From Pilaira anomala (lineage: Eukaryota > Mucoromycota > Mucoromycetes > Mucorales > Mucoraceae), in contig JAIXMQ010000061.1 in NCBI GenBank assembly GCA_025716855.1, positions 62,001 through 126,000 on the forward strand: a DNA stretch of 64,000 bases, in the 5' to 3' direction. The translations under genes and the position numbers were made by a program. The notes under the pieces are model-generated. The model was not told where the DNA came from and ran no database searches. It was given only the letters and a program-made list of their open reading frames with translations. This document shows, piece after piece, positions 11,956 through 25,604 of this stretch (positions are counted from its first letter, which is position 1; each line of letters begins with the position of its first letter).

Positions 11956-12384
11956 ATTTCTTCAAATAAAAAAAAATTGTAACTTCTTTGAAAGTAACTA
12001 AAAAGCGGGATTTGTAGTTTATCTGTGTTCCCATTCAAAAAAAACTACAGTTAAAATAATAAACGAATAAAATCCCTTGTAGATGATGCGATTCTATACA
12101 ATTTTTTTACTGCAGACATTTGGGTCAAAAAGAAAATATTTTGATAAAATGTTCACCTTCTTCTTTTTCTCTCTCTCTCTCTCTCTCTCTCTTTCACTTT
12201 TTACATTTTGATTACAAAATAATACGTAAACAAAAGGCACTGATGACGAAACGTGACGTACTTTGTTTAACCAATAAGGCCGATATTTCGGCAAAAATAT
12301 ATTATGATTCTTTCCATCCTTAAAGTAAAAAGTTTTCTTTTTTTCTCTCTCTTATATTTTTTTTAAAAAAAAATATATAAAAAA
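11956..12384. other. Intergenic with CT microsatellite
   Basis: This interval holds the tropomyosin 3' region and the DUF202 promoter. A (TC)n tract of about 25 bp lies near 12170-12193. No gene was seen. Confidence 0.5.
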
Positions 12385-13155
12385 ATGCACAAACATACAA
12401 AAAATTCAGATAGTGTACCATCAGTACAAGATACGATTTCACCATTATCAACAGAATCAATTCATGAAGAACCACCATTTCTAGTACGAACAAAGACTCG
12501 AGAAGAAAAAGAGTCAATGAGACAACAACTTAAAAAGCAAGAAGCAAAGGGTAAAAGACCTTATGACTGGCTGCAAAAGTTTTATGCAAGATTTTCTACT
12601 TCCTTCATGTTGGAAAATAAAGCTGCAACCGCTAGAGATCATTTAGGTAAGAGAGCAAGAGAAGAGTAACTCCTTTTATTGTTCCTTATGTGCTAATACA
12701 TTAATCCCTGCTTTTTTATATATATATATATAGCTAACGAACGTACATTTCTAGCCTGGTTGAGAACTTCATTATCTTTAATTACTGTAGGTGTTGGTAA
12801 GTCCTTTTTTTTTCTTTGAAGAGCGTTTTTATTTTTATTTTTGACAAGTGTTTATTTAACTTATATATATATATTTTTTTTTTATGATGCAGCAATCACC
12901 CAACTTTATCATTTAACTCCACCAGGAGAACAAAATCAAGTAACACATGCAAGAGCTGGAAAATCTTTAGGTGCAACATTTGTTGTTTTCAGCATCTTAT
13001 TTCTTTATTTTGCGAATGCTCGTTATTTTCATGCACAAATAGCATTAACCAAGGGTCAATTTCCTGCCAGTAGGGGTGCAGTTATTTTTGGTTCGACTTG
13101 TATTTTGGCTGTATTAATTGCTATGTTTATTGTCATTTTACTAGACTTGAAATAA
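12385..13155 (+). CDS. DUF202 (YidH-type) membrane protein
   Basis: Three exons (12385-12646, 12734-12796, 12893-13155) make 195 residues. A polar N-terminal region of about 85 residues precedes the signature ANERTFLAWLRTSLSLITVG, diagnostic of DUF202/YidH proteins, and three hydrophobic segments follow: LSLITVGVAITQL, ATFVVFSILFLYFA and VIFGSTCILAVLIAMFIVILL. The same domain forms the membrane part of VTC-type complexes, but there is no SPX domain here, so this is a stand-alone fungal DUF202 protein. The biochemical role of the stand-alone form is not established. The gene sits in tandem behind tropomyosin with its own AT-rich leader. Confidence 0.9.
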
Positions 13156-15351
13156 TCTCACCTTTTTTTCTTTTTATACCAAAAAAATCTATTTTGTAAT
13201 CACTACACACACATATTATATTATTACTCATTTCATTAAAATTATTTGCATTTGCATTAATTTATTATTTCAAAATAAACAAAAAATCATTTCATTTCAG
13301 TTTAGGTAAAGTTGATTTTTTTTTTTTTTTTATTGATCCGTGTGTGAGAATTTTTTTTTTTTTTTTTTTTTTTTGGTCTATATCGGGACATTTTTGGAAA
13401 AGTTGAAGGGCTTGGGCCGTAGAACAGAAGATAAAAATCTATAATAAACAGTTTCATCCAAAGTAGCTAACTACATAATTGACGATTCGGAGTAATAATG
13501 TAATGTATGTACGTATTGTTTTTTTTTAAAAAAAATAAATGCTACTACACTTGATGTCATGCTGATGTAGAAGAACGTTATTACATGCCAAAGTATTTTT
13601 ATTGTACCTTTTTTTCGTTCCTGGTTTAGTCTATCTCTTTTTCTCTCTCTCTCTCTCGCTCTCGGATGAGAATACATTTTGAGGTTTTATTTGTTACACA
13701 TATAGCACAGTAACAATCCCACATAGACAGCAAGGTTACTTCTTGTGTAATCTTGTATGATTTAAGAAAAGAAAAGGAACCAATTCCGATAATAAATCGA
13801 GTAATAATACAATCTTTTAAAGAAGAAAAAAAAAAGGGTTCTTTTATAAATCTGGAAGCATACTTATATCCTTTCGATTAATAAGCAATAACTTTTTTTT
13901 TTTTTATTACTAATGTCTTTACTTTGCATCAGTTGCTGCAAATTTCTACTATGGGAAATGACAACAGTGAGAAAATCAATCAGAATGGCTCGGTACCGAG
14001 ATACACTTTTCTTTCAATGCCTTTTTTTTTTTGACACCCCCTTATACTTTCACCTCTTTAGGAGGGGAACTGAAATTTTATACGTGTGCCACATAATATA
14101 CATCACAAACAATATAAGTTTATTTTAATCATCCTTTTCGTTTTTTTTTTTTCTTCTTCCTCTTCTTTAAATAATATATGAATAATCTTTATTACTACTG
14201 TTTCAATATCTTGTTTAATTACACACAAGCGTCTCTATCAAGAAATAGACATCTCTAAAACGTGTATAATATTATATATTGTCAATATGGTAAGACATGC
14301 CAATCATTGTATCACAAAGAAGTAGTTACAATGTCTGAAAAAAAAAAAAAAATCTATAACTACGTGTTTCCATAGCTAACTAGTTGATGAAAAGCAACTT
14401 CTTAAAGAAGCCTTTTTCAATCATTCGTAATGCATGTACGCAGCACAAAAAAACACCCTCCTTCACAGACAATGCTCCAGGAACAAGAAACCCAGTTAAC
14501 TAAGCGCAAATGGGAAGACCAGGAAAAAATGATAGTGTCGAGATCAAAAGAAAATTCGAGTATAAACAATCATCTTTCTGATATCAAACACATCTACATA
14601 CATACATTATCGTATTTAGAAGGACTCATTATTTTCTTGGGACTTGAAAACATACGCTAATATTCACCAGACCATGTGCTCAACCCATAATAATTCTTTC
14701 AAGAGTGACATCGCCTAAAATGTATCGAGCTTTTATTTAGTAATAAAATCCAATAACAAAAATAGATGACATTATATATATATATATCCTAATAAGAACT
14801 TTACTTTCTAATATAATAAACTTTACACACTCAACGCAATCCTCCTGACAGTATCTGTTGGTTTGAGCGATTTTATAACTTTGAAAACTACGTTTGGATT
14901 AATGGCTGCGGTCAACTCACGGATCGATAATTCATTTTCTATCTTTATACACGCAGTCAATATAAAAGTGAAAACAAATTAAAGCCTTCAAATGGAGCTA
15001 ACCCAAAAAAAAAAAAAAAAAAAAAAAAAAACTAAAATGACAATTATTTGCTAAACGAAACAGCCATATTCTTCAAAAAATCGCCATCACTTTATTGTTT
15101 TTTTTTTTTTAAAACGCACAAAAAGAAAAAATTTACCAGCCGCACTCTTGTATATCGATCTTTTAATCAAAATATTTATTTGTTTGACAAAGTTATTTTG
15201 TTAACCCAACAAAAATATTTGTGTCAAAATGATATATATAACAAGCTTTGATTTTTTTACAAATTTTTTTTTTCTTTTTTTTTTTTATTTTTAATTTTTT
15301 AATTATATATTCTTTTTGATTATACATCATTTAAACTCTTCAATTAAAAAT
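13156..15351. other. Intergenic 2.2 kb
   Basis: AT-rich, with long T runs (13316-13331, 13351-13374) and an A run of about 27 at 15004-15030. The frames at 13913-14128 and 14430-14660 show no domain, codon bias or splice context and were not called. Confidence 0.45.
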
Positions 15352-15581
15352 ATGGTTTCATTCAATTTCTCTTTATTCACATGCAATGCTTCTTCGCCCA
15401 AAGATACAATTGAATTAGTGGTATCTGTCAAGGATATAAATACTTCTGGGGGTCAATGGTATGCATTTATATATTATGATATTTTTTTTTTTATTAAATA
15501 ACTAACCTATCTGATTTATTTTACAGTACTTGGTGTGGATGTTATGGTCATAACAGAGGTTATTGTCCTTTACTCAAGTAA
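15352..15581 (+). CDS. Zinc-knuckle (CCHC) microprotein
   Basis: Two exons (15352-15458 and 15527-15581) flank a 68-nt intron with good GTATGC and TTTACAG borders and encode 53 residues. The junction creates the motif CTWCGCYGHNRGYC, which fits C-x2-C-x4-H-x4-C exactly, the zinc knuckle of Gag-like, RNA-binding and transposase-associated proteins. The N-terminal part (VSFNFSLFTCNASS, TIELVVSVKD) is unremarkable. Such knuckles usually sit in larger proteins, so this may be a small stand-alone nucleic-acid-binding protein or the remnant of a mobile element. The motif spans the splice junction, which argues for a real gene. Expression is unproven. Confidence 0.5.
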
Positions 15582-16108
15582 ACAAAAACAAAACAAAAGA
15601 ACATATGTATCATATATACTGTTACTTTCTCTCTCTCTCTCTCTCTCTCGCTCTCTTTCTATATAAGAAAAAGGCCTTATTACCCCTGAAAAAAAAATTA
15701 TACTTTGTACATAGCATTTTCACTCTTTTCCCCCATATCTCATTTTTATTTTATTTTTTTCTCAAAAAACTAACCATCTACCACCATAAAAAAAAAGCAC
15801 ACAAAAAAGTATAAACCAATGTTAAAAAAAAAATAATAATAAAAATAGACTTTATTTTTTACTCGAACGATAATAATTCTTATTTTTTTCCGCCGACCTT
15901 TTTTACTCATAAGTATAATTTTTTTTTTTTCTGTACTTCCAATGCGACAATTAAACGTTTGGTTCACACAATATTATTGTTATACACATTTTATAAAATT
16001 AGATCATACACGAATATTGGCGTAAAAACAAAACATTCAATTTCTTTTTTCTCATCATCATCTGCTTTAAAGTGTATCAAGTTTTTTTTTTTTTTTTTTT
16101 TTGCACAA

Positions 16109-16158
<50 letters not shown>

Positions 16159-16304
16159 GTTTTGATAGTTCTACAGAAAAGAAAATAGACTTCTTTCTAA
16201 AAAAAAACATTTAGAATGTAATTGATTGGGGGCAGAGACCACAAAAAAAAAACAAAATAGATATCAATAACAAACAAGCGGATGACACAAGCCTTTTTAT
16301 TTAC

Positions 16305-16335
<31 letters not shown>

Positions 16336-17561
16336 ACTTTTTAGACCATCTGAGAGCAACTAATATTTTTTAGACAATTTAGCATCAAACCTTTTTTTTT
16401 TATTATTATTATTATTCTTGTTATTGTTCTATAAACTAAAAAATATTACACATGTAATCTGATTTGATGAAAGATCAAGTGAGAAAGTAAATTAGGGGAT
16501 TTGCCATTTTTAATAAAAGTATAACAGTTGTCATACACTTTCTCTTTTCCCGGGTCTGGAATACACTTACTTGGTACACTGTGTGTTCAATTTAAACTTT
16601 TCATTTCTCAATTGTCTCAAGGGGGGAAAGGAAGAGGGATTCCTAAACTTGAAGTCTGCTCAGTTTTTTTTTTTTTTTTTCTAAAAAGAAAACAAAAAGG
16701 TAATAAACAAATTGCTGGTTCCCCTTTCTCTCTTTTCAAGTATCATGACTATAATAATCGTCATTCATTTCTTGCATTAAAAAACCACACCATATAGATC
16801 CTATTTTTACACAAATTTAAGACATAATTCTATTTGTAGTTTCAACCAATTTTTTTTTTTTTTTGCGGATAGAGTTTTGATAAGAAGTATACAAACAATA
16901 ATGATGCTGCGCGACGTGAGGAGATGTATTTGATTGACACTTTTTTTTTTTAAAGATGAGAATTGTTCTCACTGTTCTTAAATGTGATTTTTATATAATG
17001 GATAACGAAAATACGTCAAAAATGAAAAAGAGAAAGAGAGAGAGATAGAGAGATAGAGAGAAGCATATATTTACTATTACATCTTTAAAAAAAAAAAAAG
17101 AAAAGAAAGGTTGTCTAGACCATAATACAGACAAAGGTAGTTGATCATAAAATATAGATTAGCTTGTAAAGAAGTACGGAAAAGTTCTTTCTTTTTAGAC
17201 TTCCTTCGGAATAATATATTTGGTAACTCTTTGTATTATAGAGTGCAGTAAATATGTAGCTTAAATCATTCACTTTTATTTTTCCTCGGATGTCGCACTC
17301 TTTTTCTTGTTTCACCAACTAATAAAGTTATGATGTGCGCTTTGACAATATTATTTTAAAATCACTAAAATCACTTGTGCCCACGACAAAAAAGCAACCC
17401 CATTTCCTTTCAAAAAAAAAAACCTGTTTAGTTTCGTTTGATTGGACCTTTTAACCTGAAAAGGTATAAATAATGTTGTTGTTATTTTTGATCCAGAGAG
17501 AGAGAGAGAGAGAGAGATGTAATACAACGCGTGCAATTCTTAATTATATTTATAGTTTGAC

Positions 17562-17598
<37 letters not shown>

Positions 17599-18206
17599 AC
17601 TTTTCCTAAACAAAAAAGGAGCAGTACTTCTCACTGTTGTAGAATTATATTGTATATTTGTTTTTCCTTAATTTTTAAGCTTATTGTTTCAAAAGGAAAT
17701 GCCCTACTGCAGATTATACATTAGGGCGTTTTTATTTTTATTTTATTCTGCTACACACAACATCAAAAAAGTATAAAAACAAGAAAAGATGATGTTTATT
17801 ATTCTGCTGGCGATCTATATACCTTCTGATTATCCATATGGAACTCAACCCGAAAAGCAGCGTCAACTGCGCGCCATTTGAATTGATTTGGCATTTGTAT
17901 TATGTTTATTTAAACATTTTCCTTCTCTCTCTCTTTTCCAATAACAAATATTTTTTCGAAGCTGACATCGTTACTAATCTATTTTCGGAAAGTGGACCTT
18001 TTTTTTTTTTTTTTGCCTTTTTGTCTCTCCTGGTCCGAGGTCGATCCCTTCGTCATAATGGCCATGACGTACATACAGTCGTCCGGGATTTTTTTTTTTT
18101 TTTTTTTTTTTTAGTATTTTTTTTTTATTTAGTCCTTTTGACTTCTTTAAATTTTTATTTTTCTCTTTTTTCCCTTTAAATAACATAACTCACGCAATAA
18201 ATAAAA
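15582..18206. other. Intergenic 2.6 kb with many simple repeats
   Basis: This stretch is dominated by homopolymers, including T runs at 16083-16102 and about 16111-16155 and T20 near 18091-18112, and by (CT)n/(GA)n tracts at about 15630-15648, 17035-17060, 17495-17517 and 17567-17594. No gene could be supported; frames here translate mostly to Phe/Lys runs. Confidence 0.5.
17495..17594. repeat. (AG)n and (CT)n microsatellite pair
   Basis: An AG run (17495-17517, 23 nt) is followed 49 nt later by a CT run (17567-17594, 28 nt). The two are reverse complements and could pair into a stem of more than 20 bp with a 49-nt loop if transcribed or single-stranded. Confidence 0.8.
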
Positions 18207-18618
18207 ATGGACTCTGAACAACCATCCTCTGGAGATTTAAAAGATCTCGTCCGTCAACATAATAGACAAGATTCGGAAAAGAAAGCCAGTCCAGCTAGTT
18301 TATTAGAACGACGCCAGTCCAATAGAGATGAAGAAACTTTAGGAAATATTTCACCTATGCCTACAGGTGCTGAAAGAATGGCTGCTTTGAGAGATTTAGG
18401 GGCTACATTTGAAGAAGGTCAAAAGACCATTGCTAAAGTAGCTACTCCAACCGAGACCATCGTACCAAGTTTTGTAGATTCTGATCATTTGGAGGTATTT
18501 TGTTTACACAGAAATAATATAAAATACATTTTTTTACTTAAAAAATTCTGTTTATTATTAGGAAATCCTTCATGAAAAACAAACTAAACCTATCGAGGAA
18601 AGTTCAACAAATTTATAA
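18207..18618 (+). CDS. Small hydrophilic protein of unknown function
   Basis: Two exons (18207-18494 and 18562-18618) encode 114 residues. The product is polar and charged throughout, probably largely disordered, with no signal peptide or membrane segment. Its most structured-looking part is PTGAERMAALRDLGATF at about residues 52-68. The intron has a GTATTT donor and TTATTAG acceptor, and its removal leaves an in-frame stop after EESSTNL. It is convergent with PFK2 (121 bp between stops). I recognise no family; a small regulatory or adaptor protein is possible but unsupported. Confidence 0.65.
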
Positions 18619-18739
18619 AAATACCAAAATGAATATATATATATATTAGCACTTGTACTACAGTTACCCTTATAACTTATAATATTGTATAATTATAATT
18701 TTTTATTATTTGTTTTGTAAATAAAAAACTATATGAGTA

Positions 18740-20616
<1,877 letters not shown>

Positions 20617-21265
20617 AATTGAATTTTTTTTTTTTTTAAAAAAAAAAGAGAGAGAGAGAGGGAAGAAGAAGAAAGAAAGAGAAAAAAAAAATATAGCTTG
20701 ATGCTCAAGTGTGTCCGAATTTGCCCGGTGCAACGTTGTACTTGTTAACTTACAGCAATGAAACTTTTTTATCTTATCTCACTTGATGATTCGTTATTTT
20801 TTAAATCGAACCCTAACCTCACCTGTATATACAACGTACTCATTCAATGATGTCAATTAAAAAGTTTATATTTATACAGAATAATAGTAGTTGAAAATTA
20901 GACTACATAACTTATATACTGACACCACTGAGTATTCATGAAACATATAAACATGATCTCCTTCCTTTAACATAATGGGTAAAAGTAAACTTGTTAACTA
21001 CTTGCATCATGAGGTGAAAACTCTAGCATGCCACCCTCCCCCCCCCCTTTTTTTTTTAACATGTCCTATACTTGTATGATGAGCTTTTCTTGCTAAGAAA
21101 AAAAAAGAAAATTGCGTGCACATGTCAAACTTATGATTTTAAAGTTGCAGAAGAGAAATGTAATAAATTAAAAGGTCACATTCGCGTTAGATTCGCGGAT
21201 GAGAATAAATTTTCGTTCGCGTTTATTTTTTTTTTTCTTCATTCAAAAAAAAACCCCCCCTCTTC
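20617..21265. other. Divergent promoter region, PFK2 / POLD2
   Basis: A 649-bp region between divergent genes. It holds a telobox-like AACCCTAACC at 20809-20818, an AG microsatellite just upstream of the PFK2 ATG, and a C-run joined to a T-run at about 21036-21058. No gene was found. Confidence 0.5.
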
Positions 21266-21564
21266 ATGTCAGAAAGTACAGCGTAAAGTATAAGTAAAAA
21301 AAAAAAAGTAGAATCCATTCATCATTTGAAAAAATAACAACTCGGGTAGATCTCAGTTCTGTAGTGAACCAACTACACACCATGTCAGCTTAACCCGAGA
21401 CTGTTCCAACTATGATGAACTTACAGACCTCAAGGAACAATTGATAATCAAGAAACATTCTTATAGACAACAATATGCAAGTATATATTATGTTCGACTT
21501 TTAAAGCTTCGTGCTGCAGTACTTACTGCTTCAAAAAAACGTTGGGGATCTTTACCAGGTTTGC

Positions 21565-21604
<40 letters not shown>

Positions 21605-22909
21605 CTATTTTAACTCATATAAAAACAATAGAAAATCCAACCTATGTTGAAAAGATTCTTGATATTCAAGTGGATAAATTATGTTTTATGATTGGCACAG
21701 TTTATTTAGAAATGCCTGCAAAACCCAACGTGATGAAAGACTTGCAGGATGAGGTAAAAAAAAAAAAAAAAAAAAAACATAAAAAAGAGAGAGAGAGAGA
21801 GCGAAATTATTCACTGCTATTTTATCAAAAGGATTCAATTATTAAACCAGAAACACCAGCAAAATATAAAAGTGATAATGATATTGTTTCTTTAGAAGAT
21901 GAATCAGGTCGTGTAGAAATCAGTGGTACATGTTTATCCAAAGAGTTTTTAGTGACGGGTATGGTCGTTGGTATCCTGGGTAAAGAAATCGCTTCAGGTG
22001 CATTTGAAGCGATCGATATTTGTTTACCCGGTTTAGCAGATCAGGATCCATTACCTGAAACAAATCATGATGCCAAATATGTTGCTTTATTATCTGGTTT
22101 AAATATTGGTGAAGAGAATGGATTAGACATGAGAATTGAGTTATTATCAGAGTTCTTGACGGGTGAATTAGGTAGCTCGCTTGATCAAAAATCAAGTTCG
22201 ACTATTTCAAGGGTCATCTTGGCTGGTAATTCTGTTGCTAAACCGAATAAGACTGTTGACTTGAAAAAGCCTGTAAGTTATTTTTGCTTTTTTTTTTTTT
22301 TTTAGGGGAGGATTCATGCTCTCATAAACTTAAACTTTATATATATATATATATTCAGAAAAAATATGGTTATGATTCATCTACATTTAATGCTTCTTCC
22401 ATGATACAACTTGACGAAATATTAGAAGAAATATGTAGTACAGTGGATGTAGATATTATGCCTGGACCTACAGATCCTGCACCATTGCATATACCTCAAC
22501 AGTCAATGCATCCTTCCATGTTTAAAAATGCACATAAACTTTCTTCATTTCACAGTGTAACCAATCCTTACTGGTGTGAAATAGATGGTGTCAAGTAAAT
22601 ATAGAAATATGTCCCTTTTTTTTTTTTCTCTCTCTCTTTCTAACTTTCTTTTTTGTAGATTTTTAGGTACATCAGGTCAAAATATTGATGACATTTATAG
22701 ATATATTGAAAGTACGGATCGTATAAAAATGGCAGAGATATGTATGTACTGGAGACATATGGCACCTTCAGCTCCAGATACATTATGGTCTTATCCATTC
22801 CAAGATAATGATCCTTTTATTATTGAAAAGAGTCCACATGTATATTATATTGGTAATCAACCTCAATTTGAAGATCGTCTTTTAGTTGGTAAATATATTC
22901 ATTTATTAT

Positions 22910-22940
<31 letters not shown>

Positions 22941-23147
22941 TTTTGTAGTTTATAAATATAACCTTTTTTTTTTTTTTTTTTTTTTTTTGTAGGCCCTGAT
23001 GGACAAAAAATAAGGGTGATCCTTGTACCTTCTTTTGCAAAAACTGGTATTATGGTTCTAGTCAACCTTAAAACTTTAGAATGTACTACGGTTACTATTA
23101 GTGATCATGGTATTCAACCTATGGAAGATCTAATGGATCAATCATAA
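21266..23147 (+). CDS. POLD2: DNA polymerase delta small subunit (B-subunit)
   Basis: Seven exons (21266-21282, 21350-21558, 21632-21753, 21832-22272, 22359-22594, 22659-22888, 22993-23147) give 469 residues, the length of human p50. Family signatures are SYRQQYASIYYVRL, FLVTGMVVGILG, VALLSGLNIG, VILAGNS, DIMPGPTDPA, IPQQSMHPSMF, FLGTSGQNIDDIYRY and the near-terminal PHVYYIGNQPQF. The domains are an OB fold followed by an inactivated calcineurin-like phosphoesterase fold. The protein bridges the catalytic subunit and the third subunit of Pol delta during lagging-strand synthesis. The 17-nt first exon was inferred: the frame in exon 2 is closed upstream by TGA without an ATG, and ATG-TCA-GAA at 21266 splices in phase. 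A second acceptor at 21368 would drop six codons. Confidence 0.93.
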
Positions 23148-24556
23148 CAAATAAACTTTTTTTTTTTGTTTTTTTTTTTTAAAAAAAAAAAGCAGTATAG
23201 TAAAAACAATTACAAAGTGTTTTCATTGAAATTATTACCTATGTATATACACTTTTTTTCGATTTTTTTTTATATGAAACTAGTTAGAATCCTTAAAGAA
23301 TGAGGAATTATTGTTATTAAGAGATTCACATGTACACTTTATTAAGGCACACACACACCCTTCTGATATTACTATATGCTGCTGCTCTTGCCAAGCAAAA
23401 AAAAAAAAAAATACTCGAGTTCAAACGAGTCATTTTAATTTCCTTGCAGTTATGATCCATAACTTGTTTATTCCCCGTTATAAAAATCGATAGATTGTCC
23501 CAAGTATTCTATGCATAACAATTTGACATTCTTACAAAAAACGTAAACTATACAACATATTTAGATTAGTAAAGAAGTAACAATACAAATATAAATTATC
23601 CGAAATATATACACAAATGAACATGTATGTATATAGTAAATAATGCAAATTAACATATAACATTAATCTAATGTCTGTGATACACAGAAAAAAAAAAAAA
23701 AAAAGTCAAAATGTATATACACATCCTATTTATAACTTTGAAACTTGAGATGATATCATTCTGTCAAGCTTAAATAAATTAACATTTTTTCCGGCGTTTT
23801 GTTAGCATTTGTACGTTCCTGAAAAAGTGTTTTTTTTTTTAAAAAAAAAATAAAAAACGAACTGGGTACATCTTAATGTAATACAAGCGTACATGCAACT
23901 ATAATGATGTATATGCGTGATGAATAGATTAGAATAATAATAACAACAATAAAAAGAAAGAGAGATTTATATATGGCATCATATTACTTTTTAGATTGAA
24001 AAAGGACTGTGCGTGTGCCTGAAACATTACACGTGTAAATAAGTAATAAATGATTTTGTATTGAAAGGGGGGGGGGGAGAGTGGGGAACATTTATATTTA
24101 TAAAAAAAAAAAAAAAAAAAAAAAACCAACTTTTATTTTTTTATTTTTATTATGCATTATGATTTTGAACAAACAAAACAAAACAAATATTATATTCATT
24201 ATACTTCACTGTTAACTACCTCTCTCTCTCTCTCTTTCTTATAAGCCAACAGTTATAATAGAAATCTTGTGATGTAACATAGAAAGAATCTCATGATGTG
24301 AGATAACGTATTTTCTTGTTTATTCAGTAACAGATCCACACCATTTTTCTTTTCTAGTGTTACGATATTATTATTATTTATAGTAAAAAAAAGGTTTTCT
24401 CTTTATATATAATGTCAAAATTTAATTAGATGAGTGTATGTATAGGTATGTTAATGTATCTATATATTTAGAGAGAGAGAGAGAGAGAGAATTCAGCTAT
24501 ACATTTAGTGTCTTTCTCATTCACTGAAAGTCCGATATGCTTTGATCTTAACAAAT

Positions 24557-24588
<32 letters not shown>

Positions 24589-24992
24589 AAAAAGTCGGCA
24601 CGCTAAATAATTTTGCTCCGTATCCGATGTTTTAAAATCGATCTTGTTGGTAACAAAGAAGAACAAGTGATCAGCTTTGTGCTGCTCTAATAAACTTGTG
24701 TTGTGTGTGTCACATCTAATCCCAAATAAAATAAAACTTTTTTTTTTCCTTTTCCCTTTTTCCTTTCTTTTCTTTCCGTATTACATATTTCTTTTTTTTT
24801 TTTATATATATTTTCTTCTTTTTTTTTTTTTTATTAAGGGGGAAATACTATTAATTTAATTTCATTTTACTTTATACATTTTAATTTTCATTTTTTTATT
24901 TTATTTATATTATATATATATATACAGAGAGAGAGTAAACAACACACCCACACACACATACACGCACACACATACACACTCATTTCGCTTTA
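23148..24992. other. Intergenic 1.8 kb
   Basis: AT-rich DNA with A/T runs, a G10 run near 24066-24076, a GA tract at about 24471-24490, a (CAA)n tract at about 24557-24588 and a CA-rich stretch just upstream of the kinesin start. No gene was found. Confidence 0.5.
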
Positions 24993-25569
24993 ATGACATC
25001 AACAGCAGTAAGGTTGGAAACATCATCATGTTAACATGTACTTTGATTAGCCTTCTCATCTCTCTCTCTTTTTTTTTTTTTACTTTTTAACCTGTAGAGT
25101 GGGTCTTCGTGTAAGACCTTTAACTCAAAAAGAACAACTATTAAATTGTACAGAATGTATTAGTTTTATACCGAACGAGCCACAAGTTTTAGTTGGCACT
25201 GATAAATCATTTACCTATGATTATGTCTTTCGTAATGATTCTGAACAACAAGAAGTGTATATAAAAGCTGCTTCTCCATTATTAGAAAAGTTTATTGAAG
25301 GGTAAAATAATAAATAGAAAAATGTCAAGGGGAAAAGGTTTTTATACTAAAGAAAATTATAATATTAGTTTTAATGCTACCATTCTCGCTTACGGGTAAA
25401 ATAATAATAATTTATGTATATATAAAAAAAAAAAAAAAAAATGTAATAAACATTTTATCTGTGTAGTCAAACAGGTTCCGGAAAGACTTTCAGTATGGGT
25501 ACAGGACTAGAAAGTACGACTAACCCCGAACATGAAGGTATTTTACTAGTAGCAGTGCACTCTCCTTTT

Positions 25570-25604
<35 letters not shown>

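Noticed and set aside
14430..14660. 76-codon frame in the 13-15 kb spacer
   Set aside because: No splice context, homology or codon preference; likely chance.
20791..20830. tRNA B-box-like GGTTCGATT on the minus strand
   Set aside because: No A box, acceptor stem or cloverleaf could be built around it; better read as a telobox-like element.
21511..21830. Long frame reading through POLD2 introns (Phe and Lys runs)
   Set aside because: It translates poly-T and poly-A intron tracts; splicing at GT/AG sites restores the conserved protein.
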